Source of the DNA: Nocardia ignorata NBRC 108230
GTDB taxonomy: Bacteria > Actinomycetota > Actinomycetes > Mycobacteriales > Mycobacteriaceae
DNA length: 64,000 nt
Assembly: GCF_001612905.1 (NCBI RefSeq)
Contig: NZ_BDBI01000021.1
Location: 1-64,000 of the forward strand
Direction: 5' to 3'
The notes under the pieces are model-generated. The model ran no database searches and was not told the DNA's origin. It saw only the letters and a list, made by a program, of their open reading frames with translations. Within the stretch, counting starts at the first letter, position 1, and every line of letters begins with the position of its first letter. Below are positions 1-8,598 of this stretch, piece by piece. The position numbers and the translations under genes were made by a program.

Positions 1-146
1 ACCGAGCGGGTTCCGCACGGCTGGGAGTGCGGCGGGTGGCACCACTCGAGCCGTCCCGTAGGGCCGGTCCTGCGCTACATGAAAGCTTCGCCTGATATCG
101 ACCGACCAGTGCTTGCCGCACGCAAAATACTTTCCAGAAGAAGCAC

Positions 147-854
147 TTACGCGCCGAGCTCAGCTACATAACCACGAAGCACCGCCCCCGCATCGAGCAT
201 CGCAAGACCCTGCTCGGTCAGCTTGGCCTGCCAAGCGGTCAGAGCAGCAGTAAGGGCCTCTGTACTCCCCGCGGCACGGATCTGAGCGATAACGGCCGCG
301 ATGTGCTCGAGACGGTAACCACCACGACGGAGGATCGTCGTCAGATGAGCGTCGCGGCGGTCGATGGAGGTGTAGAGCCGATAGCCGGTGGCGGAATCGC
401 GGGCAGGGGAGAGGATGCCTGCCGTTTCCCAAGCTCGGAGAGTGGCGGGGGTAAGCCGCAGGTGCGCGGCCAGTTCACCGATGGTGTACGCGGTATCGGG
501 ATTCGTTGTAGGGGAGGGCGATTCGTTCGTCAGGTGGTCGACCGCTCGGCGGATAGAGGTCAGGGTCTCGCGGTCTTCCAATAGACGGGCATGGGCACGG
601 TCGATCTCGGTCAGAGCGGTGTCCAGGTCGTCAGCGTGCAGCGCACGCATGACGCGACTCGCGACGGCGTGCCCGAAGGCCGGAATCAGGGTCAGGTAGG
701 TGCGCAAGGCGACGACGTGGAGATCGGTGTAGACGCGGTATCCGGTGGGTGTGCGATCGGCGGCCGGAAGACACCCGTCCTGCTCGTAGTTGCGCACCGC
801 CTGGGTGGAAATGCCGTGTTCACGGGCCAGGTCCGTCGGTCGCAGATTCCTCAC
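147..854 (-). CDS. MerR-family regulator with two HTH domains (TioE-like)
   Basis: This is a predicted DNA-binding transcriptional regulator of about 235 residues. It carries two consecutive MerR-type winged HTH units. The first runs over roughly residues 4-60 (LAREHGISTQAVRNYEQDG, then GYRVYTDLHV) and the second over roughly 125-180 (YTIGELAAHLRLTPATLRAW, then GYRLYTSIDR). Ordinary MerR proteins have one HTH followed by a coiled coil and effector domain, so this is the TioE-like double-HTH layout. I chose the GTG at 854 because it begins just before the first HTH; a TTG at 887 would add 11 residues. It is divergent from the erythromycin-esterase-family gene at 935, which it probably controls (inference). 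The inducer is unknown. Confidence 0.8.
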   Translation of the reverse strand: MRNLRPTDLAREHGISTQAVRNYEQDGCLPAADRTPTGYRVYTDLHVVALRTYLTLIPAFGHAVASRVMRALHADDLDTALTEIDRAHARLLEDRETLTSIRRAVDHLTNESPSPTTNPDTAYTIGELAAHLRLTPATLRAWETAGILSPARDSATGYRLYTSIDRRDAHLTTILRRGGYRLEHIAAVIAQIRAAGSTEALTAALTAWQAKLTEQGLAMLDAGAVLRGYVAELGA

Positions 855-886
855 GATTTGATACTTTACCTGGCATCTGCCTTGCA

Positions 887-902
887 AAACCGCGTGAGGT
901 TT
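887..902. promoter_or_regulatory. AAACC-N6-GGTTT dyad in the merR/esterase divergent promoter
   Basis: A perfect 5-bp inverted repeat with a 6-bp spacer lies 33 bp before the esterase ATG and just upstream of the regulator's GTG. Its position between divergent genes suits an operator for the MerR-like protein. No binding evidence is available. Confidence 0.35.
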
Positions 903-934
903 ACACCGTTTCTTCAGAGATACGATTTATTCAC

Positions 935-2092
935 ATGAGTCAGAAGATCTGGGACTTCATCCCCTCCACCTGTGAGCTCCTCGCCTTGGGCGAACCCACG
1001 CACAAGGAACCGGGCTTCGCCGCCCGGCGCAACGAACTGTTCGCCGACCTGGTCGAACGCGGGTTCCGCTCCATCGCCTTGGAAACCTGCCGCACAGCCG
1101 CACTCACCATCGACGACTATGTCCGCCACGGTGTCGGCACCCTCGACGAGGTGATGCGTACCGGCTTCACCCACGGCTTCGGCGCCTTCGACGCCAACCG
1201 GGAACTGGTGGTCTGGCTGCGCGCCCACAATGCCGAACTGGCACCCGCGGACCGCGTGAGCATCCACGGTTTCGACGGCGCGATGGAAACCATGTACGCA
1301 CCGAGCCCACGCCCCTACCTCGAATATGCCTGCGACTACTTGCAACTCGACCTCGGCATCCGCGAGGTGACAGGCGAGGACGACCGGTGGAACCGCACCG
1401 AGGCGATCATGGACCCGACGGTCTCGGTCGGCGCCGGCACCGATGCCGCGCGCCTGCGCGTCATCGCCGACGACCTGCTCGTCCGCCTCCACACCCGGGC
1501 ACCGGAACGAATCGCCACCACCTCGCTCGACGAATGGCGCAGGGCCGCAGTCCATGTCACCACCGGACTCGGGCTGCTGCGCTACCACGCTCAAGCCGCC
1601 GACCCTCTCCCCGACGACGAACGCTGGTCGGCCCTGTCCGCCACCCGCGACGCCCTCATGGCCGAGAACCTGCTCGACATCCGCACCGTCGAGAGTTCAC
1701 GCGGCCCGACCCTGGTGTGCGCCCACAACCTCCACCTGCGCCGCACCTCGAGCATCATGCGAATGGGCCCGATGAACCTCACCTGGTCGGGAGCCGGCGC
1801 GATCGTCGCGGCCCTGATGGGGGAGCGCTACCGGGCGATCCTCGGCACCCTGGGCCGCAGCACCGGCCTGGAACTCGGCGAACCAGACCCCGGTACGTAC
1901 GAGGGCATCCTCCAGAAATCCACGTCCACTTGGGAACTGGTGGCCGCCGGCACCCTCGGTACTGCCGACATCCGCACCGATACAAAACCTGAGCAGGGCT
2001 ACTTTCCCCTGGACCCCGACACGATCAAGGGAGCAGACGTGATCCTGCACCTGCCCGAGGGAAGCGCCACCAGTCTCGCCAGTTGGGGCTAG
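935..2092 (+). CDS. Erythromycin esterase family protein
   Basis: The 385-residue product belongs to the erythromycin esterase / EreB-like metal-independent hydrolase family (PF05139 type). The N-terminal block ALGEPTHKEPGFAARRNE contains the conserved GE-x-x-H signature, and GFRSIALET follows with its conserved acid. CAHNLHLRR near residue 265 fits the second conserved histidine region. Known members open macrolide lactones, but most genomic homologues have no demonstrated macrolide activity, so the substrate here is unknown. The ATG at 935 is preferred because homology begins there; the upstream in-frame extension overlaps the divergent regulator. Divergent pairing with a MerR-type gene suggests inducible expression, possibly by a xenobiotic. 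Confidence 0.85.
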   Translation: MSQKIWDFIPSTCELLALGEPTHKEPGFAARRNELFADLVERGFRSIALETCRTAALTIDDYVRHGVGTLDEVMRTGFTHGFGAFDANRELVVWLRAHNAELAPADRVSIHGFDGAMETMYAPSPRPYLEYACDYLQLDLGIREVTGEDDRWNRTEAIMDPTVSVGAGTDAARLRVIADDLLVRLHTRAPERIATTSLDEWRRAAVHVTTGLGLLRYHAQAADPLPDDERWSALSATRDALMAENLLDIRTVESSRGPTLVCAHNLHLRRTSSIMRMGPMNLTWSGAGAIVAALMGERYRAILGTLGRSTGLELGEPDPGTYEGILQKSTSTWELVAAGTLGTADIRTDTKPEQGYFPLDPDTIKGADVILHLPEGSATSLASWG

Positions 2093-2121
2093 CCCCAGTC
2101 CGGTCGCGATGACCAGCCCCC

Positions 2122-2153
2122 GGGGCGGCGGTGCAGACGTGCACCGCCGCCCC
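2122..2153. terminator. Bidirectional hairpin terminator
   Basis: A perfect 14-bp stem (2122-2135 with 2140-2153, arm GGGGCGGCGGTGCA) closed by a 4-nt loop lies between the converging esterase gene and the tldE-like gene. It has no long U-tract, as is common for GC-rich actinobacterial terminators. Confidence 0.75.
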
Positions 2154-2160
2154 TACGAAC

Positions 2161-3552
2161 TCACGTCGCCTGGCTCACCGACGACATGTGGAAGTCCGGA
2201 ATCCGCAGGGGCGGCACAGCCGTTCGGCTGAACCAGTCCTTCCATTCGCGAGGAAGGGTGATCTCGGTCGCGCCTGCCTCCGAGACCCGCCGCAACAGGT
2301 CGAGAGGACTCTCGTTGAAGCGGAAGTTGTTCACCGCGCCGGTGACTTTTCCGTCTTCGACGAGGTACACGCCGTCGCGGGTGAGGCCGGTGAGCAGCAG
2401 GGTGGCCGGATCGACCTCGCGGATGTACCACAGGCAGGTCAGCAGCAGGCCGCGCTCGGTGCGGGCGATCATGTCGTCCAGGGTGGCGTCGCTGCCGCCG
2501 GTGAGCAGCAGGTTCTCGCCGGGAACCGTTGCGGTGGTACCGAATTCGGCGGCGGTGGCGCGCGGGTAGATCAGCGATTCGATGGTGCCGTCGGAGATCC
2601 AGTCGACGCGCCGCGCGGACAGACCGTTGTCGAACACCGACAGCGACTCCGACGACGAGGGTGTCGCCACGAACGGCCGGTACTCCAGGCCGCTCGCCTT
2701 CGGGTCGGAGTACAGGGTGAGCGGGAGGTCGGTGAGTCGCTCACCGACACGCGTGCCGCCCGCCCGGGCGAACGCGTTGTGCCCTTCCTGAGCACCGCGA
2801 CCCTCCATGCTCCACGCCATGTAGATCATCAGATCCGCGACCGCCGAGGGCGGCAACAGGGTTTCGTAGCGGCCCGCGGGCAGGTCGACCCGGCGGGCGG
2901 CCCAGTCGAGCCGACGCGAGAGCTCCGACAGCAGCCCGGGTGTGTCCACATCGACGAAATCGGGTGTCCCGACGCCGACCCAGGCGCTGGCGAGATCGCT
3001 GCCCTCCCCGCGCTTTCCATTGATCTCGACCGAGCCCGTCGGCTGGGTGAACCGGCGCCGGATACCGGTGGAGGTGCCGAGCCAGGTGGTGTGCACCTGG
3101 TGGTGGGCGAAACCGTAGAGCCGGTCGGTGCCGTCGAATCCGGTCGACAGGTCGCGGGCCAGCCCGGCGAACACCTCGATCCCGGTGCTGCCCGGCGCCT
3201 GCTCCCAGGTGTCCGAATCGTCCTCGGTCGGCTCGAGCAGCGGCATGGCGTCCTGGGCCGGTTCGGCCGTGCGCGCGGCCTCCTCACCGGCCCGCACCAC
3301 GGCCGCGATGTCGGCCGGATCGACGCTGGTCGACGCGATCGAGCCCACGCGAGCGGAGTTCGGTCCGTCGCGGAAGATCGAGATGACCGCCCACGACCGC
3401 GACACCGACGAACCGTTGGTGGTCATCGAATTGCCGGCCCACCGCAGCGACGCCTCGTGCGCGTCGGTGACGAGCACGATCGCCTCGTCGGCCGTCGACG
3501 CGGCAAGCGCCCGCTCGACCACCGCGCCCGCCGGGAACACACTCGCGCTCAC
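2161..3552 (-). CDS. TldE/PmbA-type metallopeptidase-family protein
   Basis: The 463-residue protein is the second member of a TldD/TldE pair. It aligns by pattern with PmbA/TldE (modulator of DNA gyrase family): an N-terminal mixed domain with WAGNSMTTNG, and a C-terminal beta-rich half containing TTATVPGENLLLTGG and a conserved end in which strands carry GLTRDGVYLVEDGKVTGAV. It lacks the HExxxH zinc motif, which in this family is supplied by TldD. In E. coli the TldD-TldE heterodimer degrades unfolded peptides and matures microcins. The GTG start at 3552 overlaps the tldD stop by 4 bases (GTGA), implying translational coupling. No peptide-product gene was recognised beside it. Confidence 0.85.
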   Translation of the reverse strand: MSASVFPAGAVVERALAASTADEAIVLVTDAHEASLRWAGNSMTTNGSSVSRSWAVISIFRDGPNSARVGSIASTSVDPADIAAVVRAGEEAARTAEPAQDAMPLLEPTEDDSDTWEQAPGSTGIEVFAGLARDLSTGFDGTDRLYGFAHHQVHTTWLGTSTGIRRRFTQPTGSVEINGKRGEGSDLASAWVGVGTPDFVDVDTPGLLSELSRRLDWAARRVDLPAGRYETLLPPSAVADLMIYMAWSMEGRGAQEGHNAFARAGGTRVGERLTDLPLTLYSDPKASGLEYRPFVATPSSSESLSVFDNGLSARRVDWISDGTIESLIYPRATAAEFGTTATVPGENLLLTGGSDATLDDMIARTERGLLLTCLWYIREVDPATLLLTGLTRDGVYLVEDGKVTGAVNNFRFNESPLDLLRRVSEAGATEITLPREWKDWFSRTAVPPLRIPDFHMSSVSQAT

Positions 3553-5078
3553 TGGCCGCCCTCCGTCCGGGTGTTGAGAATATCGACCCCGCGCACCAGC
3601 ACCGAGGGGCACCCGTGACTCACCGCCGCCACCTGACCCGGTTGCGCCTTACCGCAATTGAACGCCCCACCCAGTTGCCACGTGCTCGGCCCGCCGACCG
3701 CCTCCATCGACCCCCAGAAATCGGTTGTCGTGGCCTGGTAGGCGACATCACGCACCTGACCGGCCAGTTCTCCGTTGCGGATCCGGAAGAACCGCTGTCC
3801 GGTGAACTGAAAGTTGTAGCGCTGCATATCGATCGACCAGGATTTGTCGCCCACGACGTAGAGACCGTCCTCGACCCGCGAGATCAGCTCGGCAGTGCTC
3901 GTGTCGTTGTCGGGATCCGGTTGCAGCGACACATTGGCCATCCGCTGGATCGGCACATGGTGCGGCGAGTCGGCGTAGGAGCAGCCGTTGGAGCGGTCCA
4001 GGCCGAGGCGCGGGGCGAACACGCGGTCGAGTTGATAGCCGACGAGGACACCGTCGCGCACCAGATCCCACCGCTGGCCCGCCACACCTTCGTCGTCGTA
4101 GCCGACGGTGGCCAGCCCGTTCACCTGTGTGCGGTCGCCGGTGACGTGCATGACCGGGGTGCCGTAGCGCAAGGTACCCAGCTTGTCGGGAGTGGCGAAC
4201 GATGTACCCGCATACGCGGATTCGTAGCCGATCGCCCGGTCGTACTCGGTGGCGTGCCCGATGGATTCGTGGATGGTGAGCCACAGGTTGGTCGGGTCGA
4301 TCACCAGATCGGTCGGCCCGGCCACGACGGACGGCGCCTTCACCTTCTCGGCCAGCCAGCCGGGGATCCGCGCGAGTTCGTCTGCCCAGTCCCAGGTTCC
4401 GTCGGCGCCGGTGACGTACTCCCACCCGCGACCCGCCGGCGCGGCGAGAGTGCGCATGGTCTCGAACACCCCGGACGCGGCATCGACGGTCACCGCCTCG
4501 AGCTCTGGATGCAACCGCACCCGCTGCTGGGTGATCGACGATCCCGCGGTGTCGGCATAGAAGGTCTGTTCCTTGACCTGCAACACCGAGGCGGTGACGT
4601 GGTCGACACCGTCGGCCGAGGACAACCGCCCCGAATAGTCCTGCAGCAGCGCCACTTTGTCGGCCGTCGGCACCGCGAACGGATCGAGATCGTAGGCCGA
4701 CACCCAGGACACGTCGTCGTAGACCGGTTCGTCGGCCAGCTCCACCCGCTCCCGATTCAGCGAACGCAGCGCTCGCGCGACGGTCACCGCGCGACGCGCC
4801 ACCTCGGTGGCGGTGTCGGAGGTGAGGGCGGCGTGGGACGCGAAACCCCAGGTGCCGTCGACGATCACACGCACCGCCAACCCGAGTTCGGTCGCGTCGG
4901 TGACCGCCTCGACCCGGCCGTCGCGCAACCGGATCGACTGGGTCACCAACCGCTGCACACGCAGATCGGCATGTTCGGCGCCCGCCGCGCGGGCCGCCGA
5001 CAACGCGGCCTCGGCCAACGTGGCGAGCCCGAGCGCGCGGAACTCTTCGTCCACCTCGTGTGAAGTCGTGGTACTCAC
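3549..5078 (-). CDS. tldD: TldD-type zinc metalloprotease
   Basis: The 509-residue protein is a TldD-family protease, the catalytic half of the TldD/TldE heterodimer. The zinc-binding motif HESIGH (about residues 270-275), followed by ATEYD, is intact. Downstream is the conserved glycine-rich metal-site region, with SYADSPHHVPIQRM and the C-terminal GGAFNCGKAQPGQ cysteine/glycine block. The GTG at 5078 is chosen because homology starts with STTTSHEVDEEF; further upstream starts exist in frame, up to 5222, but add only low-complexity sequence. It is first in a two-gene operon with the tldE-like gene and divergent from the TetR gene. Confidence 0.88.
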   Translation of the reverse strand: MSTTTSHEVDEEFRALGLATLAEAALSAARAAGAEHADLRVQRLVTQSIRLRDGRVEAVTDATELGLAVRVIVDGTWGFASHAALTSDTATEVARRAVTVARALRSLNRERVELADEPVYDDVSWVSAYDLDPFAVPTADKVALLQDYSGRLSSADGVDHVTASVLQVKEQTFYADTAGSSITQQRVRLHPELEAVTVDAASGVFETMRTLAAPAGRGWEYVTGADGTWDWADELARIPGWLAEKVKAPSVVAGPTDLVIDPTNLWLTIHESIGHATEYDRAIGYESAYAGTSFATPDKLGTLRYGTPVMHVTGDRTQVNGLATVGYDDEGVAGQRWDLVRDGVLVGYQLDRVFAPRLGLDRSNGCSYADSPHHVPIQRMANVSLQPDPDNDTSTAELISRVEDGLYVVGDKSWSIDMQRYNFQFTGQRFFRIRNGELAGQVRDVAYQATTTDFWGSMEAVGGPSTWQLGGAFNCGKAQPGQVAAVSHGCPSVLVRGVDILNTRTEGGQ

Positions 5079-5199
5079 CGCGCCTACGCTAGCGGCTCCC
5101 ACCGACACGTGCCCCACACCCGCGTGAAAACCGGGCCGTGGCAGCGACAACCGTGACGCGCGGGCCCCGATCCTCCCGCCGGGGAACCCGCGGATGCCG

Positions 5200-5205
5200 T
5201 AGGGT
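5200..5205 (+). promoter_or_regulatory. TAGGGT -10 hexamer, candidate leaderless promoter of the TetR gene
   Basis: TAGGGT lies 7 nt before the GTG at 5213. This spacing lets transcription begin at the start codon, and it supports 5213 over the upstream in-frame starts. Confidence 0.5.
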
Positions 5206-5212
5206 GCCCGCC

Positions 5213-5857
5213 GTGCCGCCATCTGCCCTCCGCGATCGAAAAAGGGAACGAACCCGTCGTGCGATTCTGCTGGCCGCCGTCGAATTGTTCGAGGCAGCAG
5301 GCTATGAGGAGACCACCGTCGCCGAGATCGCGGCCGCGGCCGAGGTCGGCACCCGGACCTTCTTCAACTACTTCGCCAGCAAGGAAGAACTGCTCTTCCC
5401 CGAACCCGACGACCGCGTGCGCGCGGCGGTGGCGGCCATCGCCACCCGCAGGCCGGGGGAGCGACCTGTCGAGGTGTTGCTGCGTGCCCTGCGCGCCGCG
5501 GGCGACAACCCCGGCGAACACCTCGTCGACGACCTGGGCGCCCGCATCGCCGCCCTGCGCGCCCGCGTGTCGCGCACCGTTCCGTCGGTGAGCGGTCGCG
5601 CCGCGCATGCCCAGCTCGTCGCCCAGCGCGAGATCGCCAGGCAACTGCACCTGGCGTTTCCCCACGAACTCGACGAGGTCGGCGCCGCCGCCCTGGTCGG
5701 CGCCGTGGTGGGCGCGGTCTCGGGCGCGTTGACGGTGCTGTTCCAGCAACCGCAGCACAGCATCGACGACGGTGAACGCCTGCACCGCAAGATCCACGAG
5801 ACCACCTCGCGGGTACTGCAACCGTGGCTGGCCGCCCAGCCCGACGCGGTGCGCTAG
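5213..5857 (+). CDS. TetR/AcrR-family transcriptional regulator
   Basis: The 214-residue protein has a typical N-terminal TetR HTH (about residues 8-58): RAILLAAVELFEAAGYEETT followed by TRTFFNYFASKEELLF. The C-terminal ligand domain is helical and not diagnostic. HTH variants with TFFNYF are frequent in actinobacterial TetR proteins that control efflux or oxidoreductases. It is divergent from tldD and converges on the TauE/SafE permease; the two stop codons interlock in the tetranucleotide CTAG (5854-5857). The target is unknown. The GTG at 5213 fits the leaderless -10 immediately upstream. Confidence 0.85.
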   Translation: MPPSALRDRKRERTRRAILLAAVELFEAAGYEETTVAEIAAAAEVGTRTFFNYFASKEELLFPEPDDRVRAAVAAIATRRPGERPVEVLLRALRAAGDNPGEHLVDDLGARIAALRARVSRTVPSVSGRAAHAQLVAQREIARQLHLAFPHELDEVGAAALVGAVVGAVSGALTVLFQQPQHSIDDGERLHRKIHETTSRVLQPWLAAQPDAVR

Positions 5858-6621
5858 GCGAACTGCTGCCAGCCCAGCCGCACCACCATCACCACGACGA
5901 CGACCAGCAGCACCACCCGGACGAAGCCCGCGCCCTTGGCCAGCGCCATCCGCGAACCCACAACGGCACCGGCGATATTCGCCACCGCCATGCCCGCGCC
6001 GAGCCCCCACAGCACGTGCCCGGTGGCACCGAGATACAGCAGCGCGCCCACGTTCGACCCGCAGTTGACGACCTTGGCCATCGCCGCGGCGCGCACGAAC
6101 TCGGTGCCGAGCAGGGTGGCGAAGGTGATGATCAGGAAGGTTCCGGTGCCGGGGCCGAGCAAGCCGTCGTAGAGGCCGATCAGGCCCGAGGCGAGCGCGA
6201 CGACCAGGATCACCTTGCGTCGCGTCGGCGGGTGCGTCGCCATCGTCAACCCGACCTTCGGGCGCAACGTCACGAAGATCGCCACGCCGACGAGCACGAC
6301 CATCACCATCGGGATGAACAGTTCCCGGTCGATGAGCGACACGGCCGCCGCACCGCACGCGGCGGTGATCGCGGCGATCACCCCACCGGGCACCAGCACC
6401 TTCCACTGCATGGGCACCTTGCGCGCGAAGGTCAGTACCGCCGTGGCAGTTCCCGCCAGCGCGGCCATCTTGTTCGTGCCGAGCGCGGTCTGCGGTGCGA
6501 TGCCGGGGGCCACCAGCAACAGGGTGGGCAGGATGATCAGCCCGCCGCCGCCGACCACCGCGTCGACCCAGCCCGCCGCCGCCGCGGCCACCAGTAGCAC
6601 CGTCCAGTCTCCGAGTTGCAC
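5854..6621 (-). CDS. TauE/SafE family membrane permease
   Basis: The 255-residue hydrophobic protein has about 7-8 membrane segments and the TauE/SafE (sulfite/sulfoacetate exporter) signatures: AGWVDAVVGGGGLIILPTLL in the first helix with its inner glycine repeat, and GLIGLYDGLLGPGTGTFLII in the second half. The family exports small organosulfur anions or sulfite; the substrate here cannot be assigned. It starts with GTG at 6621, is divergent from the histidine kinase at 6678, and its stop overlaps the converging TetR stop. Confidence 0.85.
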   Translation of the reverse strand: MQLGDWTVLLVAAAAAGWVDAVVGGGGLIILPTLLLVAPGIAPQTALGTNKMAALAGTATAVLTFARKVPMQWKVLVPGGVIAAITAACGAAAVSLIDRELFIPMVMVVLVGVAIFVTLRPKVGLTMATHPPTRRKVILVVALASGLIGLYDGLLGPGTGTFLIITFATLLGTEFVRAAAMAKVVNCGSNVGALLYLGATGHVLWGLGAGMAVANIAGAVVGSRMALAKGAGFVRVVLLVVVVVMVVRLGWQQFA

Positions 6622-6665
6622 GCGTCAAGGCAATCAAGATCACGGCCGGAAAGCCAGCGGGCGCC

Positions 6666-6671
6666 TAGGCT
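6666..6671 (+). promoter_or_regulatory. TAGGCT -10 hexamer before the histidine kinase
   Basis: TAGGCT ends 6 nt before the GTG at 6678; no Shine-Dalgarno sequence is visible between them. Confidence 0.5.
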
Positions 6672-6677
6672 TGGCCG

Positions 6678-7844
6678 GTGCGCCGGTTCAGTCTGTGGCT
6701 TCGTGGACGACCCATCGTCGCCGACTCCCTCCTCGCGGCGATGCTGCTGTGCTTCGACGTCCTCGGCGTGGGCGAGGCCAGGAACAAGGTCGTCTACCTC
6801 GTGCTGTCGGTGCTGCTGCCGATGCCGGTGGCCCTGCGGCGGCTGTACCCGCGCGCCATGGCCGCGACCCTGCTCGTGCTGTCGCTGCTGTGCACGTTCA
6901 CCGCCTACCTGCTGAACGAGAGCACCGCACCGCACGTGGCGCTGATCGGGCTCGGGGTGATGCTCTATACGCTGGTGGCCTATGTCGGACGCCGTGACGG
7001 GCTGATCTACGTGGGCTTCCTCGCCCTCGACCTGGGTCTGTCGGTGCTGCTGGTGCGCGAGCCCAAGGGCGGCGACGTGATCCTCGTCGGCGCCATCTAC
7101 GCGCTGTGCTGGACGCTGGCGGAGTTCAACGGCGCCCGGCACGCCTACGACGCCGAGGTCGCCGCGCGGCTGGCCGTCGCCGACTACGACAAGGAACGCC
7201 GCGCCCACGAGGCCGTCGCCGCCGAACGCACCCGCATCGCCCGCGAACTCCACGACGTGGTCGCGCATGCGGTGAGCGTCATCATCGTGCAGGCCGACGG
7301 GGCGAAATACGCCCTGCGCACCGACCCGGACGCCGCCGAACGCGCGCTGTCGACGATCGCGGGCACCGGCCGCGACGCCCTGCGCGAACTGCGCCGCACC
7401 GTCGCCCTGTTGCGCACCGAGCACGCACCCGAACTCCTGCCCCAGCACGGCAGCGCGGGCATCGCGCAACTGGCGCAGATGATGCGCGAGGCGGGCCTGG
7501 CCGTCGACCTCGAGCTCACCGGCGAACTCGACGACATCGCACCCGAGGTGAGCCTCGGCGTGCACCGCATCGTGCAGGAGTCGCTCACCAACACCCTCCG
7601 GCACGCCGGTGCGAGCGCCAAGGCCGTGGTGCGGGTGCAGCGCGGCGCCGAGGAGATCCTGGTGGAGATCACCGACAGCGGCGGAGTTCCTGTGCGGGAG
7701 AGCGCGATTCACGGTGGCGGTATGGGCCTGGTCGGCATGCGCGAACGGGTCGCGGTGCTCGGCGGCACCCTGCACGCGGGCAAGCTGCCCGACGGGCGCT
7801 GGCAGGTGAGCGCCCGCCTCCCGCTGCGCGCCGAAACCGACTGA
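6678..7844 (+). CDS. NarL-type sensor histidine kinase
   Basis: The 388-residue membrane kinase has about five N-terminal hydrophobic segments (residues about 15-140) and almost no extracytoplasmic loop, so it probably senses a membrane signal. The HisKA_3 dimerisation box is RIARELHDVVAHAVSVII with phosphoacceptor His192. It is followed by a short HATPase: the N box is HRIVQESLTNTLRHAG and the G box is GGGMGLVGMRERVAVLGG. It is cotranscribed with the response regulator 21 bp downstream. The signal and regulon are unknown. Confidence 0.9.
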   Translation: MRRFSLWLRGRPIVADSLLAAMLLCFDVLGVGEARNKVVYLVLSVLLPMPVALRRLYPRAMAATLLVLSLLCTFTAYLLNESTAPHVALIGLGVMLYTLVAYVGRRDGLIYVGFLALDLGLSVLLVREPKGGDVILVGAIYALCWTLAEFNGARHAYDAEVAARLAVADYDKERRAHEAVAAERTRIARELHDVVAHAVSVIIVQADGAKYALRTDPDAAERALSTIAGTGRDALRELRRTVALLRTEHAPELLPQHGSAGIAQLAQMMREAGLAVDLELTGELDDIAPEVSLGVHRIVQESLTNTLRHAGASAKAVVRVQRGAEEILVEITDSGGVPVRESAIHGGGMGLVGMRERVAVLGGTLHAGKLPDGRWQVSARLPLRAETD

Positions 7845-7865
7845 ACCGGCCGCTAGGGTGAGGGA

Positions 7866-8525
7866 ATGCCGATCAGTGTGCTCGTGGTGGACGATCAGGA
7901 ACTCATGCGGATGGGCCTGAAAATGGTCCTCGGTGCCCACTCCGACATCGAGGTCGTCGGCGAAGCGGCCAACGGCGAGGAAGCTGTGCGCCGCGCCGGG
8001 GAGCTGCGCCCCGACGTCGTGCTGATGGACGTGCGCATGCCGGTGGTCGACGGCGTCACCGCCACCGGCCGCATCGTCGCCACCGGTGACGGCGTGCGCG
8101 TGCTCGTGATGACCACCTTCGACCTCGACGAACACGCCCTCGGCGCGCTGCGCGCGGGGGCGAGTGGCTTCCTGCTCAAGGACACCCCGCCGGAAGATCT
8201 CGTCTCGGCGATCCGCAGCGTCGCCGCCGGTGACGCCGTGGTGTCACCCAAAGTGACCAAACGCTTGCTCGACCGCCTCGTCGCCGACGACCCGGCCGGG
8301 CTGCGCGACCCCTCGGTGCTCGACGTGCTCACCGTCCGCGAACGTGAGGTGCTCGAGCAGATCGCCGCCGGGCAGAGCAACGCCGAGATCGCCGCCGCAC
8401 TGTTCCTGTCCGAAGCCACCGTGAAGACACACGTGGGCCGGGTGCTCACCAAACTCGGGCTGCGCGACCGGGTGCAGGCGGTGGTGCTGGCGTACGAGAC
8501 CGGGCTGGTGCGGCCCGGCGGATGA
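7866..8525 (+). CDS. NarL/FixJ-type response regulator
   Basis: The 219-residue cognate regulator of the upstream kinase has a receiver domain (residues 1-120) with acidic pocket DD at 9-10, phosphoacceptor Asp55 in LMDVRMP, the conserved T at VMTTFD and K in LLKD. A LuxR-type HTH occupies about residues 155-210 (LTVREREVLEQIAAGQSNAE, then ATVKTHVGRVLTKLGLRDR). GAGGGA before the ATG could act as a ribosome binding site; TAGGGT at 7854-7859 could also serve as an internal leaderless promoter. Confidence 0.92.
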   Translation: MPISVLVVDDQELMRMGLKMVLGAHSDIEVVGEAANGEEAVRRAGELRPDVVLMDVRMPVVDGVTATGRIVATGDGVRVLVMTTFDLDEHALGALRAGASGFLLKDTPPEDLVSAIRSVAAGDAVVSPKVTKRLLDRLVADDPAGLRDPSVLDVLTVREREVLEQIAAGQSNAEIAAALFLSEATVKTHVGRVLTKLGLRDRVQAVVLAYETGLVRPGG

Positions 8526-8598
8526 GTGATCCGCCACGGGCCGGGAGAAAAAACGCGTGCTCGTGCGTTGAACGGGTAGATCGTCCGAAAGGATCACC

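Noticed and set aside
1..171. Open frame from the left edge to 171, with HGWECGGWHH
   Set aside because: It is short, overlaps the 3' end of the MerR gene and has no recognisable family; it could be the tail of an upstream gene but cannot be supported.
2131..3618. 495-codon plus-strand frame opposite the tldE-like gene
   Set aside because: Its Arg/Gly-rich composition has no family resemblance; the minus-strand frame carries TldE features and a coupled start.
3549..5078. TldD/TldE as part of a microcin/RiPP cluster
   Set aside because: No precursor peptide, cyclase or exporter is adjacent; TldD/E pairs are common stand-alone genes in actinobacteria.
6537..8135. 532-codon minus-strand frame over the two-component genes
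   Set aside because: It runs antisense to a kinase and regulator with intact catalytic motifs and has no recognisable domain.
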